A DNA stretch of 64,000 bases from Saprolegnia diclina VS20 (taxonomy: Eukaryota; Oomycota; Saprolegniomycetes; Saprolegniales; Saprolegniaceae): the NCBI RefSeq assembly GCF_000281045.1, contig NW_008246104.1, forward strand, positions 160,557-224,556, written 5' to 3'. Positions 35,325 to 45,430 of the stretch are shown here, in pieces. Each line of letters opens with the position of its first letter. Positions within the stretch are counted from its first letter, which is position 1. Made by a program: the position numbers and the translations under genes. The notes under the pieces are model-generated. The model was not told where the DNA came from. It did not search any database and saw nothing but the letters and a program-made list of their open reading frames with translations.

Positions 35325-37724
35325 CTAGGCCGAGAGCGTCTCGGGCACCGCCACGTACGGCTGGGCGCCGTGACGAGACGCGAGCGAGTGCTGGCCGCCA
35401 AGCCCGTAGAAGCTGTAGATGGCGATCGCAAGTGCAAAGTAGACGCCCATGAGCAGCACAATCAACGACGGGATCTGGATCGCGAGAAACCAGTTGAACC
35501 AAATCGCAAGGCACGGGAAGAGCGGCACGAGCGGCGCCTTGAACGCCTCCGTCTTGGCGTCGTCGCTCGCCTCGCTCCCGTCATTGTCGTCCAGTGGAGC
35601 GACGCTGGCCGCGTCGACCACGACAACGTCCTCGTCCTCGTCGTCGCGCATCTAGCCACATTGATATGATGAGACTATCGCAAACGATACGAGCTTGCGC
35701 ACGATAAGGCTGTCCGTGTCGGTTGTCGACGACGAGACGACCGTGCTCGGCGTATCGGGCAGCGTCTGAATGTTCTCGGGACTTTCTTTCGGCAGCAAGT
35801 CCGCTGGTGTCGGCGTACTCAGTGCCAGCATGCCCACCGTGACACCTAAGGACGGATATGTATCTTCTGCCACGGCGGTCGAGGAAGACGCGTACCAGTG
35901 AGTAAGGTAAAAATGACTGCGCCTGTTGTCCCAAAAGCGTGCATGTAGCGCTGGTGCAGCGACTCGTCGAGGTCTAACGCAGTAGAAATGAGACTTATTA
36001 CACAGAAAATCGAGTACCGCGCGGGGCGAGCAGGCTCTCTTGCACGTGGTAGGCTGAGAGGTACGAAGCCATGAGAAAGGCGCCGATGAGGGCAAAGACG
36101 CGGTAGGCTTCGGGTACGAGTCGCGACACGGGGGAGACCATGCTGCTGTGGCGGTAGCGCACTGCGAGGAGACACGTGTTGGTGACGTTGAACGCGACAA
36201 GAATCCCGAGCGAGATAAAGTCCCAGAGGTACTTGAAGGGGATGCAAACCGCCACCAGAGTCAAGACGCTGCCGCAGATGAGCGTACCAAAGAACGGGTT
36301 GCCGTGGCGATCGAGCTTGGCAAAGATCGACGGAAGGAGGCCATCGCGCGCCATTGCAAACTAGACATGTCGCAAATATTGCCTGAAGTCGCGACGAGTT
36401 GGTACCTGGACCCGGGGCTGGGCTAGGAACCCAATGAGGATACCGACAGGCATCGTGAGCACTTCGCCCGTCTCGACCACCGAAGCCGCCCACGACATGC
36501 CCAGCTAACATAAGCGACGGAGAATAAGAACAGAGTGGTGACGCGTCGCGATTTACGGTGACGCACCTCGTGAAATGCCGTGCCGTACGACTCGCCAATG
36601 TCGATCGCAGAGTACTTTTGCATGCCGACGAGCGACAACGTGGCCATTGTCGAGAGAAGCGCGGCGCCAATGACCGTGCCAAACACCGCCCGGGGAATGT
36701 CCCGCGTCGGGTTCTTGGCCTCAGCCGCCAAGCAGCACACTTCGTCTACCCAGATGTCATCGATGGACATGTTGTCCATATATATCGAGAGTACCGTAGC
36801 CAATGTAGCCGTAAAAGCTGGCACTCGCGCCGAGCATGACGCCAGGCCAGCCGTACACGGTTTGGTCGTGCTCGTTGCGCGCGACCGGCGGCAAGAACGG
36901 CTCGAGGAGGTTGGATTTTTGAAATTGCGAGAGGCCGACGACAATGATGAAGAGGACGACCGAGATCTTAGTGACCGTGATCGTGTTGATGAGTCGCTTC
37001 CCCGCCGACATGCCGCAGAGCACAATGACCGTGCACAGCATCTACATTGCACCAGAAAGATCCGCTGTTAGAACGAGCCTCGCGTCGACGAGGGTACCAT
37101 GAGGAGACCGGCGTAGAGGTCGATGAACCCGCCCTTTGGCTTCATCCAGTTGGGCCCTGGAAAGCCGAGGTGCGTGAGCCAAGCAGCGAGCTTGTCGCTC
37201 CACGCGCGGGCGCCACCGGCACTCGAGACGCCGTACTCGAGCGTCAAGAGCATGCCTGCGAGCATCGCCGGAAGCTCACCGAGCGCATGGTACGCGTACG
37301 CGTACGTGCTACCTGCTGATGGAATCAAGCCCGAGAGCTCCATGAAGGACGCGCCGCTGAGGATGCAGCCGAGGCCGGCAAAGATCCAGCTCAGCACCGC
37401 GCCGGGTCCGGCGTACGACCGCGCAATCTACGAACGCATTAGAGTACAGCAGATGGCGAGGACGATGCAGCGTACCAAGCCCGCGGTGGCGAAGACGCCG
37501 CTGCCGACGGTGCCACCAATGCCAATCATGAGCAAGTCGAAGCAGCCGAGCGTGCGCTCCATGTGCGGGTGCTCACTGGAGCTCTCGTCGGCGCGCGTGA
37601 GAGAGAGCGGCTTGCGCCAGCTCATGCGCGACCACGCAGACGTGATCGCGTTGTCATGGGCGCGTGCTGTGGGCGGTGGCGGTGGCGCTGCGTCGCCTCG
37701 GGCCTTGCGTCGCTGGAGCTGCAT
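35325..37724 (-). CDS. APC-family (cationic) amino-acid transporter, copy 2
   Basis: The inverted paralogue of the neighbour. From the ATG at 37724 the N-terminus is longer (MQLQRRKARGDAAPPPPPTA, then SSSEHPHMERTLGCFDLLMI). Next comes IGIGGTVGSGVFATAGL, then AVLSWIFAGLGCILSGASFM, LSGLIPSAGSTYAY, GMSAGKRLINTITVTKISVV, GWPGVMLGASASFYGYIGYG, DEVCCLAAEAKNPTRDIPRA, AMARDGLLPSIFAKLDRHGN and YLWDFISLGILVAFNVTNTC LLAVRYRH. The central cytosolic segment is acidic (MRDDEDEDVVVVDAASVAPL). The last spans end YVAVPETLSA, with the stop at 35325. An upstream continuation of the frame has only a GTG, so the ATG at 37724 is preferred. It has one or two more introns than copy 1. Substrate differences between the copies cannot be judged. 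Confidence 0.92.
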
Positions 37725-38570
37725 CTGGATCGATCGGCCGAATGACCATCTTGGCTTGGCCACCGACTATCCGGATACGATTTATCCGGCGTGGCCGATC
37801 GCACGACGCCAACGTCCAGTGAAAAATCGACTTTGGCAGGATATGGATTAAGTTATACAGGTGCATACGTGGCGCTCTGGCAAGCAGCGTCCACGTTGGG
37901 AACGGCTGCGGATCATTCGAAAGCTTCTCTCCAAAGCACTAGAGCTCAGTTGCAATACATTGCACGCAACACTGCGATCCGGTTGACCGTGCACTGCAGG
38001 TTGCTGCTTGAAGCGGCCACGCCATCACACAAGCCAAACAGGTCGGTGGTACATGACAGCCAGAATGGCGATACCTCATCACGGCGGTCATCAAGGACTC
38101 GAACAGTCGAACGAAAAGGCGAGAAACCGAGTTACTAGGCTCCGGGGGAGTGGGCTGGTAGGAACGATGAAATCATATGGATTATGCATTCCAATTGGTG
38201 CTAGGCAGACGACCTTGTTTGTGCAACGATTGGCGGAGGCACCCATTTCTGTGCTGTCATCGATAGTGACGTCAAGTAGCCCGGATGATGGCCCACGCCT
38301 TTCCAGACGTGAAGATAAAGCGGTGTCTGCAACGATCTCGTGGTGCTCACGGATGGACTTTACCGTCTCATCACACTTCCGTGTGGTCCGACGTACGTCA
38401 CATGGAACCGTCGCCCGTCCGTGACTACCAGCAAAATCTTGGCGACTTGGATCGACCCATCCGCAAAAAAGCAAATGCAGTGGGAGGTTGCACAAGAAGG
38501 TTAATATGGTTGCGAGTTAAAAAGACCGTAAAAGACGTCACGAGATGCAGTGCGAACGAGACGCTGTTGC
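37725..38570. other. Intergenic with promoter motifs and a weak frame
   Basis: TCCGGATA (37770) and ATCCGG (37783) lie within 65 bases of the transporter ATG. A 134-codon minus-strand frame (38091-38495) contains HGRATVPCDVRRTTRKCDET, but it has no family, no intron signals and ordinary base composition. It could be a relic. Nothing else was seen. Confidence 0.4.
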
Positions 38571-39698
38571 CTACGCGACCATTGTGCCGCGTTCATACTC
38601 GTCGTCTTCGATGTCATCGACCGACATATTGAGCGTTTGGTCGGCCAGGTCGTTGTCGTCGTCCTCTTTCGGCGGCAGCAACAAGGCTGGGCGCGTGGCT
38701 GGCGGCGGCGAGTGCAAGTCGAAGGGCGGACTCTCCATGACGAGCGGCGACGAGTGAATCGGTGATGGATAGTTGGCCAGAAGCAATGGCGACGCGTACC
38801 GGCGCTCGAGCTCGCGAAGCGAGTCGGGTGACAAGTTGTTTTGGTGGCCAAACCCAAAGCCACTGCTCGGCGACGACCACGGCGACGTGAGCGACGACGG
38901 TCCCACTGGCATCATGTCTGGACGTGGGGCTTGCGGCGGCCGGAGTGCAAAAGGCGACGGCGTCCGACGCGCGAGTGCTTCTCCGGCCAGAGTCGAGCGC
39001 GCTGGTGTCAGCGGAGGCAGCGACGAAGGCGACGACTGCTTCGCACGCATATCGAGCATTTCAGCAAAGGGAGCAAGCGGCGCTCCGCTCGTGAGGGAGT
39101 TGCTCGCCGGGCGCATGACGTTGTAGCGCAAGGTCGCATACTGCGTCATGGCGTGCGCCAAACGACGCTGCAGATGCTGGACGCCGTCGGGCATGGCCGC
39201 AAGAAGCTTGAAGACGTACAGCCACACGTTGCCGCCAATCAGCACCTGGCGTGCGGACGTCGCTTCGCCATTCGGTGTCGCCAAGTGGTTGGTGCTGAGG
39301 ATGATGTCCGTCTGGAACGTCGTTGGCGACGCAAAGGTAACGTAGAGGATCTCATGGGCGGGCGACATGCACACTGCAACACGCACGGAACGGTCGCGCG
39401 AGACCAGTATGGCAAAGTCCCCGTGCAGCTCAAGATGACGCGGAAACGTTGTCGGCGTCATCATGACGGCCCATGCTACGAGCACGTCTTGTGCATCAGC
39501 GCCGCACGTTGCGAGGCTAGGCATCGCTCGCGCCAGAACGTCATCGTCGTGGAAAGCGAGGTACAGCCACAGACTCGCGGTCTCGGCGCTGTGGCACTTG
39601 AAGTCGACTCCCGCAATGTGGCCGAGCGCCGTCGTCGAGAGCTGCGCGACTTGTGCGTCGTCGACCGTCTTGACCGCCACCACCGTTGAGAGTGACAT
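38571..39698 (-). CDS. Proline-rich protein with lipase-3-like N-terminal domain
   Basis: An intronless gene of 375 residues, ATG at 39698, stop at 38571. The first 190 residues look globular: TASLWLYLAFHDDDVLARAM, SRDRSVRVAVCMSPAHEILY VTFASPTTFQTDIILSTNHL, then IGGNVWLYVFKLLAAMPDGV. This recalls the start of class-3 lipases, where a strand (LYVaFrGT), a D-rich turn and a helix precede the nucleophile elbow. The GxSxG serine motif is absent, so it is probably not an active lipase. The second half is low-complexity Ser/Pro/Leu-rich (SSPSSLPPLTPA, PSPIHSSPLVMESPPFDLHS PPP), ending with an acidic stretch (DDDNDLADQTLNMSVDDIED DEYE). It could be a regulator or a decayed lipase. The family link is tentative. 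Confidence 0.6.
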   Translation of the reverse strand: MSLSTVVAVKTVDDAQVAQLSTTALGHIAGVDFKCHSAETASLWLYLAFHDDDVLARAMPSLATCGADAQDVLVAWAVMMTPTTFPRHLELHGDFAILVSRDRSVRVAVCMSPAHEILYVTFASPTTFQTDIILSTNHLATPNGEATSARQVLIGGNVWLYVFKLLAAMPDGVQHLQRRLAHAMTQYATLRYNVMRPASNSLTSGAPLAPFAEMLDMRAKQSSPSSLPPLTPARSTLAGEALARRTPSPFALRPPQAPRPDMMPVGPSSLTSPWSSPSSGFGFGHQNNLSPDSLRELERRYASPLLLANYPSPIHSSPLVMESPPFDLHSPPPATRPALLLPPKEDDDNDLADQTLNMSVDDIEDDEYERGTMVA

Positions 39699-40360
39699 GG
39701 GGAGAATCGAAGAATGAGGGCGTCTGTGTGGTTTCAGCGTGTACAATGCATCTCGCCGCTGGACGCACGTCATTGACACCGTCGTTACTACCACCTTGCA
39801 CTGCAATCAGTACTCTATTGCTCGAAGGACGCTTCCTCACCTGCACCCCCCACATTGTCAAGCAGGCACCAGGCAGCACAGCGCATGTACCACCAACCAC
39901 CAAACATCGATCACAGTCGACGATCGACGAGGGCTGTTTCGGGCGTTGGGCATGGCACTTGCCTCGAAACTGCGCGACGATGGAGCGCCTCTGCGTATCG
40001 TAGCCCAGCCTACGGCACCACAGCTCTTGCGCTAAATCAAATACGCACACGCAGCTTTGGTTTCGAATGCTGGGATAGGTCTGTCTCCGCTGGTGAGCCG
40101 TGATGACAAGGCGGGCTGTCCGGCTGCCACGTCATTAAGATCTCATGGAAACATTTCTCATGTCGCCATGCCACAGTCTTTCAATGCTTTGTCGGTCGTA
40201 CCTTGAACCCTAATGCATTGAGCCCGCACGGAGGGTTGTGGGCTAGATTTCCATGCAAAGCGCCGGCAAAACGCGCCAAGTGCCACCAAGCAGTACGCCC
40301 GCGAGACCAATTTAGTGGCTTTTGCCTTCACGTCTTACTACTGTCTTTGCAGCAAAACGT
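39699..40360. other. Intergenic, nothing recognised
   Basis: Long frames on both strands (for example 39541-40050 minus) overlap the previous gene antisense or look random. No RNA gene or repeat was noted. Confidence 0.4.
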
Positions 40361-40684
40361 ATGTTCTCGAACGCGTGCTCCTCGGTAACACGCACCTCGT
40401 CACGTGGCCGTACCTTTCGTGGAGTGTCCTTGCTCTTCTTAATTTTGTCGCGATGGCGAGCGCCCTTCTCTCGAGCTTTTGTCCCGCTTGTTGACGCAGC
40501 GATCGCCGGCGGCTGCGTCGGCCTCTTTCTCGTCATCGCCGGACTCGTGCACGTATGCCGGGCCGACAAATTGGCGTTCAAGACCCTGCTCTTGCTGGTG
40601 CTTTTTGGCGCTGTCGGCGTCTGCGGTTTTATGGGCCGGTGGCTTCTCGAGGAACTTGCGTACTCTGCGTTCGCCCCTCCGTGA
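40361..40684 (+). CDS. Possible small membrane protein or relic
   Basis: From the ATG at 40361 the frame reads basic and Ser-rich for 40 codons, then hydrophobic: VDAAIAGGCVGLFLVIAGLV and LAFKTLLLLVLFGAVGVCGF, two likely membrane spans, ending LLEELAYSAFAPP. The spans have the G/C third-position style of real genes here. Upstream, another frame (LVTWPYLSWSVLALLNFVAM) is also hydrophobic, so the first exon or the start may be wrong, or a frameshift has occurred. The opposite strand is open too (basic, 40312-40794) and cannot be fully excluded. Confidence 0.3.
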   Translation: MFSNACSSVTRTSSRGRTFRGVSLLFLILSRWRAPFSRAFVPLVDAAIAGGCVGLFLVIAGLVHVCRADKLAFKTLLLLVLFGAVGVCGFMGRWLLEELAYSAFAPP

Positions 40685-41177
40685 AGGCATTTTTTTAATC
40701 TTTTGGGCGTTTGTGATTGCCCAGTGCGAGAGCGACTAGAGGGGCGAAGACGACGAGTTGATGTATGAAGCCATGACCGCGCGACCGTCAGCACAAGACC
40801 CTACTCCAATGAACTTTAATTGTGGACGGTTTAGTTATCTTGTCGTCGCAGTATATCGAAAAGGCTCGCTGCTGGCAGCGTCGTGGTCGACCTCGATCCT
40901 TCGCATACTATTGATTTTGAGAGGCACGACGGTGTCGTTTTAAACATGGCATATGCCACAAAGAAGCTGATTGAGCTGCACCATCAGCGCCTTGTGCACG
41001 GCAACGATTGGCTAAAATCCTTCAGCATTTCATGTACGAGGACATGAGCGATCTGTGTACGGTACTGTACGAATAGGATCTTAGTGTCAAATCGTACGTA
41101 CAATGTACATTGCATGTACGGGATCTGGGGTAACACTCACCGTCAGGAACACCGCTTGAGGCGACGAAGGCTGACGG
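40685..41177. other. Intergenic with clustered GTAC motifs
   Basis: Protein-like fragments (about 40960-41060: KKLIELHHQRLVHGND in one frame, ILQHFMYEDMSDL in another) hint at a decayed gene. Between 41030 and 41125 the tetramer GTAC occurs about nine times (TGTACG, GTACGG, CGTACGTACAATGTACATTG), directly before the next gene. Confidence 0.35.
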
Positions 41178-42250
41178 ATGCAGCGCCGCTACAGCGGAGC
41201 AAACGCGGCCGAGCTCCTAGCCTCGGAGACGTCTTCGGGCCGCAGCCGACGGAACTCTGCGTCAGTAGCAGCGCCATTTTCCAGGGCGCGGACGTCCTGG
41301 ACGTCGCGTGCGATCCGCGCCGCCATCTCGATGCTCTTGACCTTCTTCTTGCTCATGGAGGTGAGCTACCACCGCGGCTGCGCAGTGAGCGACGCGTACT
41401 CGAGAGCAACGTCACAGATCGGCGAGGTCACGCTCTCGGTGCTCACTGACTTGGGCACGACGCACTGGCTCGCCTTCGGCTCGCTCACCGAAGCGCTCTT
41501 GGCTGCGAAGAAGCCCGCCGTGTCGTTGGAGCCGAGCGTGCTCGCCGCCGCCCAAGCCGCGAAGGAGATGGGCCGGCCCAGTGGCATTGACTACCACGTC
41601 TCGTCGGTCGAAGTCGCCATCGAGATGGTCCACCTCGAGTCGACCGCCTTTTGGAACATTGTGACGGGCCTTGAAGCCAAGGGCATGCACGTCATGTACG
41701 ACCCGCACCGGCGGCTCATGCAGGTCTACGCGCGTATCGAAAACCCCGCGCCGTCGTGGTCCGAGAAGGCGTTTCCAGGCTCTGAGCCTCATACGTATGG
41801 ACCTGGCTTGCCCCACGCCAATCTCTGGTTTCTCGAGCTCCAGAACGACGAGTACTCGACGCCCGAGCATGTGCCAGAGCGCACGTTTGCGGCGTCGGAC
41901 ATCATGCCCCTGCGGGAAACGACCTTCCTCGGACGACCGGTCGCCGTGCCGCACCGCAGCCAGCGCGTCGCGATGCAGGAGCACGCGGTGACGCTCGCCG
42001 AAGGCGCCAAGGTAGACGCTCTCGTGCCAGCATGACGCATATCATCGCTGTGTTTGTGTAGATCAAGACGCGTGCGCAGTGTCTTGACGAGTGGATGGTC
42101 GGCGTCGCGTTCTACGAAGCGTCGCTCGACCGCCTCACGTGGTGGGTCGTCAGCGTCATCGTTTTTGTGCCCATGTACGTTGGCGTCAAGCAAGTCGTGA
42201 GCTGGGTCCATGCCTCCAAGATGTATTTGGAGCAGGACCACAAAGTGTAG
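41178..42250 (+). CDS. LicD/fukutin-like membrane protein
   Basis: Two exons. The first 50 residues are Ser/Arg-rich, then a short hydrophobic anchor (AAISMLLTFFLLMEV). The core resembles the LicD/fukutin nucleotidyltransferase fold: LTDLGTTHWLAFGSLTEALL (family: LgipyWLdyGTLLGavR), a weakly matching acidic site DYHVSSVEVAIEM, GMHVMYDPHRRLMQVYA, HANLWFLELQND and DIMPLRETTFLGRPVAVPHR (family: PLrrvpFeGvevpvP). An intron near 42012-42060 joins LAEGAK to IKTRAQCLDEWM. A C-terminal membrane span follows (WWVVSVIVFVPMYVGVKQVV) and a short tail ends EQDHKV (stop 42248-42250). Family members transfer phosphocholine or ribitol phosphate onto glycans. The acidic DxD motif looks degraded, so activity is uncertain. 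Confidence 0.6.
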
Positions 42251-42324
42251 ACCCGATGCAGTCCGCCGCTCGCTAGACAAGTATACCAGCGCCTAGGCAG
42301 CTTGTACTATTCATCGATTCGTCT

Positions 42325-43111
42325 CTACGCGTCGTCGTCGTCGTCATTGAGGAGCAGCAGCTGGAGCTGCAGAAAGTCCATTTGAGTGAATTCGTCGTTG
42401 TGGATGAGCGACTAGAGCAAGATGACGATGAGCATTACGAAGCGATGAGGGACGTCGTACGTTGACGTTGCACTTGTCGAGGAACATGACGCCGTCCAAG
42501 TGGTCGAGCTCATGCTAATCACATATCGTGAGCTCTTGGAAGGACACACATGATGAGAAGGCACCTGGAAGACGCGCGCGTGGAGACCGCTGAGCTCGCG
42601 GTGCGTCTCCTTCCCGTCCGCGTTCGTGTAGAGCACTTCAATGTCGGACGACCGGGCGACGACGCCTTGGTACCCCGGGAAGCTCAAGCAGCCTTCAAAG
42701 TCGCGTGTCATCTCCTTCGAGCTCGAGACGATCCGCGGGTTGAAGATCGGCTCGTACGTCAGCGGCGTCTCCTCGTCTAGACCAGCATGAAGCGTCGTGC
42801 GTGGACTACGATAAGGAAGCACCTTCAGGCAAGTCCTTGACCATGAGGAAGAGACGCTTGTTGACGCCAATCTGCGGCCCCGCGAGGCCCAAGCCTTGGT
42901 GCTCGCCCTATGCAGTCGTCGACGGGTTTGCCAAGCGCGAGGGTCTGACGTACGACGATGCTGGTCATGGCTGAGACGATCGAGCGCATGTCATGGACGT
43001 CCTTGACGTTCGTCGAGACTTGGCGAAGCGCTACGCGAGTAGTCCATGATCCTCATGCGCTTCGGACCTCATGCACGGACCGGCGTTGCCGAGGTAGACC
43101 AGGCGATGCAT
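42325..43111 (-). CDS. Peptide deformylase, organelle type
   Basis: It removes the formyl group from new organelle-made proteins. The spliced frame starts MHRLVYLGNA at 43111, joins ALRQVSTNVKDVHDMRSIVS AMTSIV across a 51-base intron, then GEHQGLGLAGPQIGVNKRLF (motif 1), MTRDFEGCLSFPGYQGVVAR (motif 2, metal Cys) and HELDHLDGVMFLDKCN (motif 3, HExxH). The last exon encodes SLIHNDEFTQMDFLQLQLLL and a poly-Asp end (stop at 42325). The three motifs are complete, so it should be active as a metallo-hydrolase. The third motif starts directly after an intron (acceptor GATTAG). No long targeting peptide is visible on this start; a longer leader upstream is possible because the frame remains partly open. 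Confidence 0.88.
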
Positions 43112-43428
43112 ATTGCTCGGACTTGGTCGCTTGCGAAATCCCCCGAAATCCAATCCGGTTTTGGCCAATCAAACGTAGGATAAAAACACGCCATTGCGGT
43201 GCAATCATGGTCTCTAGAGTCTCTACAGCATAAGCATCAAGCTGTCCAAAACAGCTCTTGCTGCTGCCGAACCATTTCTTTTGCAAAGTCCTGCAGCTTC
43301 TTTGCACAGAACGCGCCTCAGTGCCCTGCACGAGGACTCGAACCATTCAAACGTTGCGTGCATATAGTCTATTGGTCCTATTGCCAATCTCGACATTGCA
43401 GTTTGCATTTCAGAAAGGACGACCGACG
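43112..43428. promoter_or_regulatory. 317-bp divergent promoter region
   Basis: It separates the deformylase and the JmjC gene. GGCCAATC at 43164 is a CCAAT motif on the deformylase side and ATTGGTCC lies at 43373 on the other. A B-box-like GGTTCGAGTCC occurs on the minus strand near 43340 but the arms do not form a tRNA. Confidence 0.4.
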
Positions 43429-44721
43429 ATGGAGCCGATTTTAGCGCAGCTGGGTGAAGACGCGCAGGACTTTTGGGCGCCGCGGAAGATTGCGCGCATT
43501 CCGCCGCCGACACCGCTGGCCTTCTACCGCGACTACGTCAGCAAGAACATCCCAGTCATTATCGTCGGCGGCATCGAGCACTGGCCCGCGCTGCGCAAAT
43601 GGTCGGACGCCTTCTTCGACGAGACCATTGGCGACAAGACAGTGACTGTCGACGTCACGCCGTCGGGCTATGGCGACGCCGTGGTAGTCTATGACTTGCT
43701 TGCATGCGCCATACGCTCACGCCTCCGATTCTTAGCTCCAGCTTGCGGACGGCACGGACGTCTTTGTGCAGCCAGAAGAGCGCGACGTGACATTCCGCGA
43801 GTTCCTCCGCATGTACCACGACCCTGCGTTTGACGGCATCCCGTACCTTTCGCACCAGGTAGATATGTCCTCGCGTCTTATGGCTAGTGCCAAGACGACG
43901 ACAAAGTAGAATGACAGTCTGCGGGACCAATTCCCCGAGCTCGTCAACGACGTCGATGACGCGATTGGCTTTGCGGCCGAGGCCTTTGGCAACGCTCCCG
44001 AAGCCGTCAACCTCTGGATCGGCGACGAGCGCGCTATCTCGACCATGCACAAGGACCACTACGAGGTCGGCTTTGTCATATCCCTATACACGCTCGAATA
44101 TTGCTGGTGGTCCTAGAACATGTATTGCGTTGTGCGGGGCCAGAAGCACTTTACGCTATTGCCGCCGTCCGACGTGGCCTTTCTTCACGAGACCGAGTAC
44201 CCGACGACGCGCTACGTGCACGTGACCAAGACCGCCGGCATCGACCCGTCCGCGCTGCGACCGTCGTCGCATCCGATGTGGTATGACACTCTCGTATCAA
44301 CCTCCGTCGACAATGCTCGAGTAGGCGCATTTATATGCCTGCCTCGGCCGCGTCCGACATGACCCCGTGGATTCCTGTGGACCCGCTTGCGATTGACGCG
44401 ACAACCTTTCCGAACGCCAAGGTCTTGGATGGAGTCGTTGATTATGTTTGCTATCGTTCCTATCGATAGCACCTTCGCCCGTTGGAGGTCGTGCTCGAGA
44501 AGGGCGAGATGCTCTACTTGCCGTCGCTCTGGTACCACCGCGCGACGCAGCTTTGCGACACCGTGTCAGTCAACTACTGGTACCTCCTCCTCCTTCCCAC
44601 GTAGTGGACGACATGGAGCATTGGCAATGCTAGGCATGACATGGAGTTTGATGCCAAGTACGTCTACTTCAACTTTGTCCATGGCGTCGCCAAGTCGCTG
44701 CAAACCCAAGACGCCAACTAG
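43429..44721 (+). CDS. JmjC-domain hydroxylase, JMJD7-type
   Basis: A 2-oxoglutarate/Fe(II) oxygenase. It starts MEPILAQLGEDAQDFWAP at 43429 and follows JMJD7: PLAFYRDYVSKNIPVIIVGG IEHWPALRKW, TVTVDVTPSGYGDAVV, FVQPEERDVTFREFL, DAIGFAAEAFGNAPEAVNLW, then the metal site STMHKDHYENMYCVVRGQKH FTLLPP. Later exons have TPWIPVDPLAIDATTFPNAK, EVVLEKGEMLYLPSLWYHRA (second metal His) and DTVSVNYWYDMEFDAKYVYF NFV. Both ligands of the HxD...H triad are seen (HKD and the His of WYHRA). Eight or so short introns; the stop is TAG at 44719-44721. Animal JMJD7 hydroxylates lysines of DRG GTPases; the same target is inferred here. Confidence 0.9.
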
Positions 44722-44797
44722 TTCGAGTATGGATAGTTCGAGTATGGAATAATGCGCCTTTGCAACCAGTTCTTAGTGTGTCTTTTCTCTGAAACCG

Positions 44798-45334
44798 ATG
44801 GTCACCGACACCAAGGGGCGGGACCAGCATGCGTGGCCTCGGCGAGAGTACACCAAGCCGTGGCTAGCCTCGCCCTGCAAGCCACCGTCCTCGCACGGTA
44901 CGCACAGTATCCAGGGACGATCGCGAGGAGATGCATGCTGCTGCTGACTCGTAGGGCGCGTGCGAGGACCAGCCACGGACCATGACCTTTGCGTCACGGC
45001 CCGAATCGTCGAACCGCAGTGGAACTCGTCGCCGCCAGAGCAGCCGCGCATTCTCAAGCACCAGCTCCTGTGCAAGTCGCCGCCGCCCTCGTCAGCACAC
45101 GTGCAGGGCCTCTTTTCGATCGCCAAGACGACGGCGACCCGAGGTAGAAACGCAAAGTACAAAAGAGGCAACATACGAGGCGTGGGGGTAGCCGACAAGG
45201 ACCGCAGCGCCTCCAAACCAACGCTCTTGGCACTGCGGCGACAAGTCGAGACGCGCCTCGCCCAAGACCGCGACGAAGAACGCCGGGGGAAGAACGAATG
45301 GTGGTGGGCCAGCCAACCATCAACGCCTTTGTAA
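44798..45334 (+). CDS. Unrecognised three-exon gene, about 140 residues
   Basis: The exons join cleanly. Exon 1 starts MVTDTKGRDQHAWPRREYTK and ends ...PSSHG at a GTACGCACAG donor near 44898. Exon 2 (after GACTCGTAG) reads VRGPATDHDLCVTARIVEPQ WNSSPPEQPRILKHQLLCKS and ends ...IAKTTATR at a GTAGAAACG donor near 45143. Exon 3 (after GGGGGTAG) reads DKDRSASKPTLLALRRQVET RLAQDRDEERRGKNEWWWAS and stops at 45332-45334. All three junctions keep frame, third positions are G/C-rich, and both introns have the size usual here. It contains no membrane span or known motif; basic helices and the WWW cluster near the end stand out. It converges with XPB 96 bases away. Confidence 0.6.
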
Positions 45335-45430
45335 GCCTGCAATACACTGCATTCTCCAGCACCCATGTCGCTGTGAATGACGAGAAATGGAGTACAGTAT
45401 GTATGAACGGTCGATGTATGCACGATGCCG

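Noticed and set aside
40312-40794. Basic 160-codon frame on the minus strand
   Set aside because: It lies opposite a hydrophobic plus-strand frame with better third-position bias. Neither is certain, so only the plus frame is listed, at low confidence.
43325-43400. Possible tRNA on the minus strand (B-box-like GGTTCGAGTCC)
   Set aside because: The T-arm stem does not pair (only two of five pairs form) and no matching D-arm, anticodon arm or acceptor stem could be drawn.
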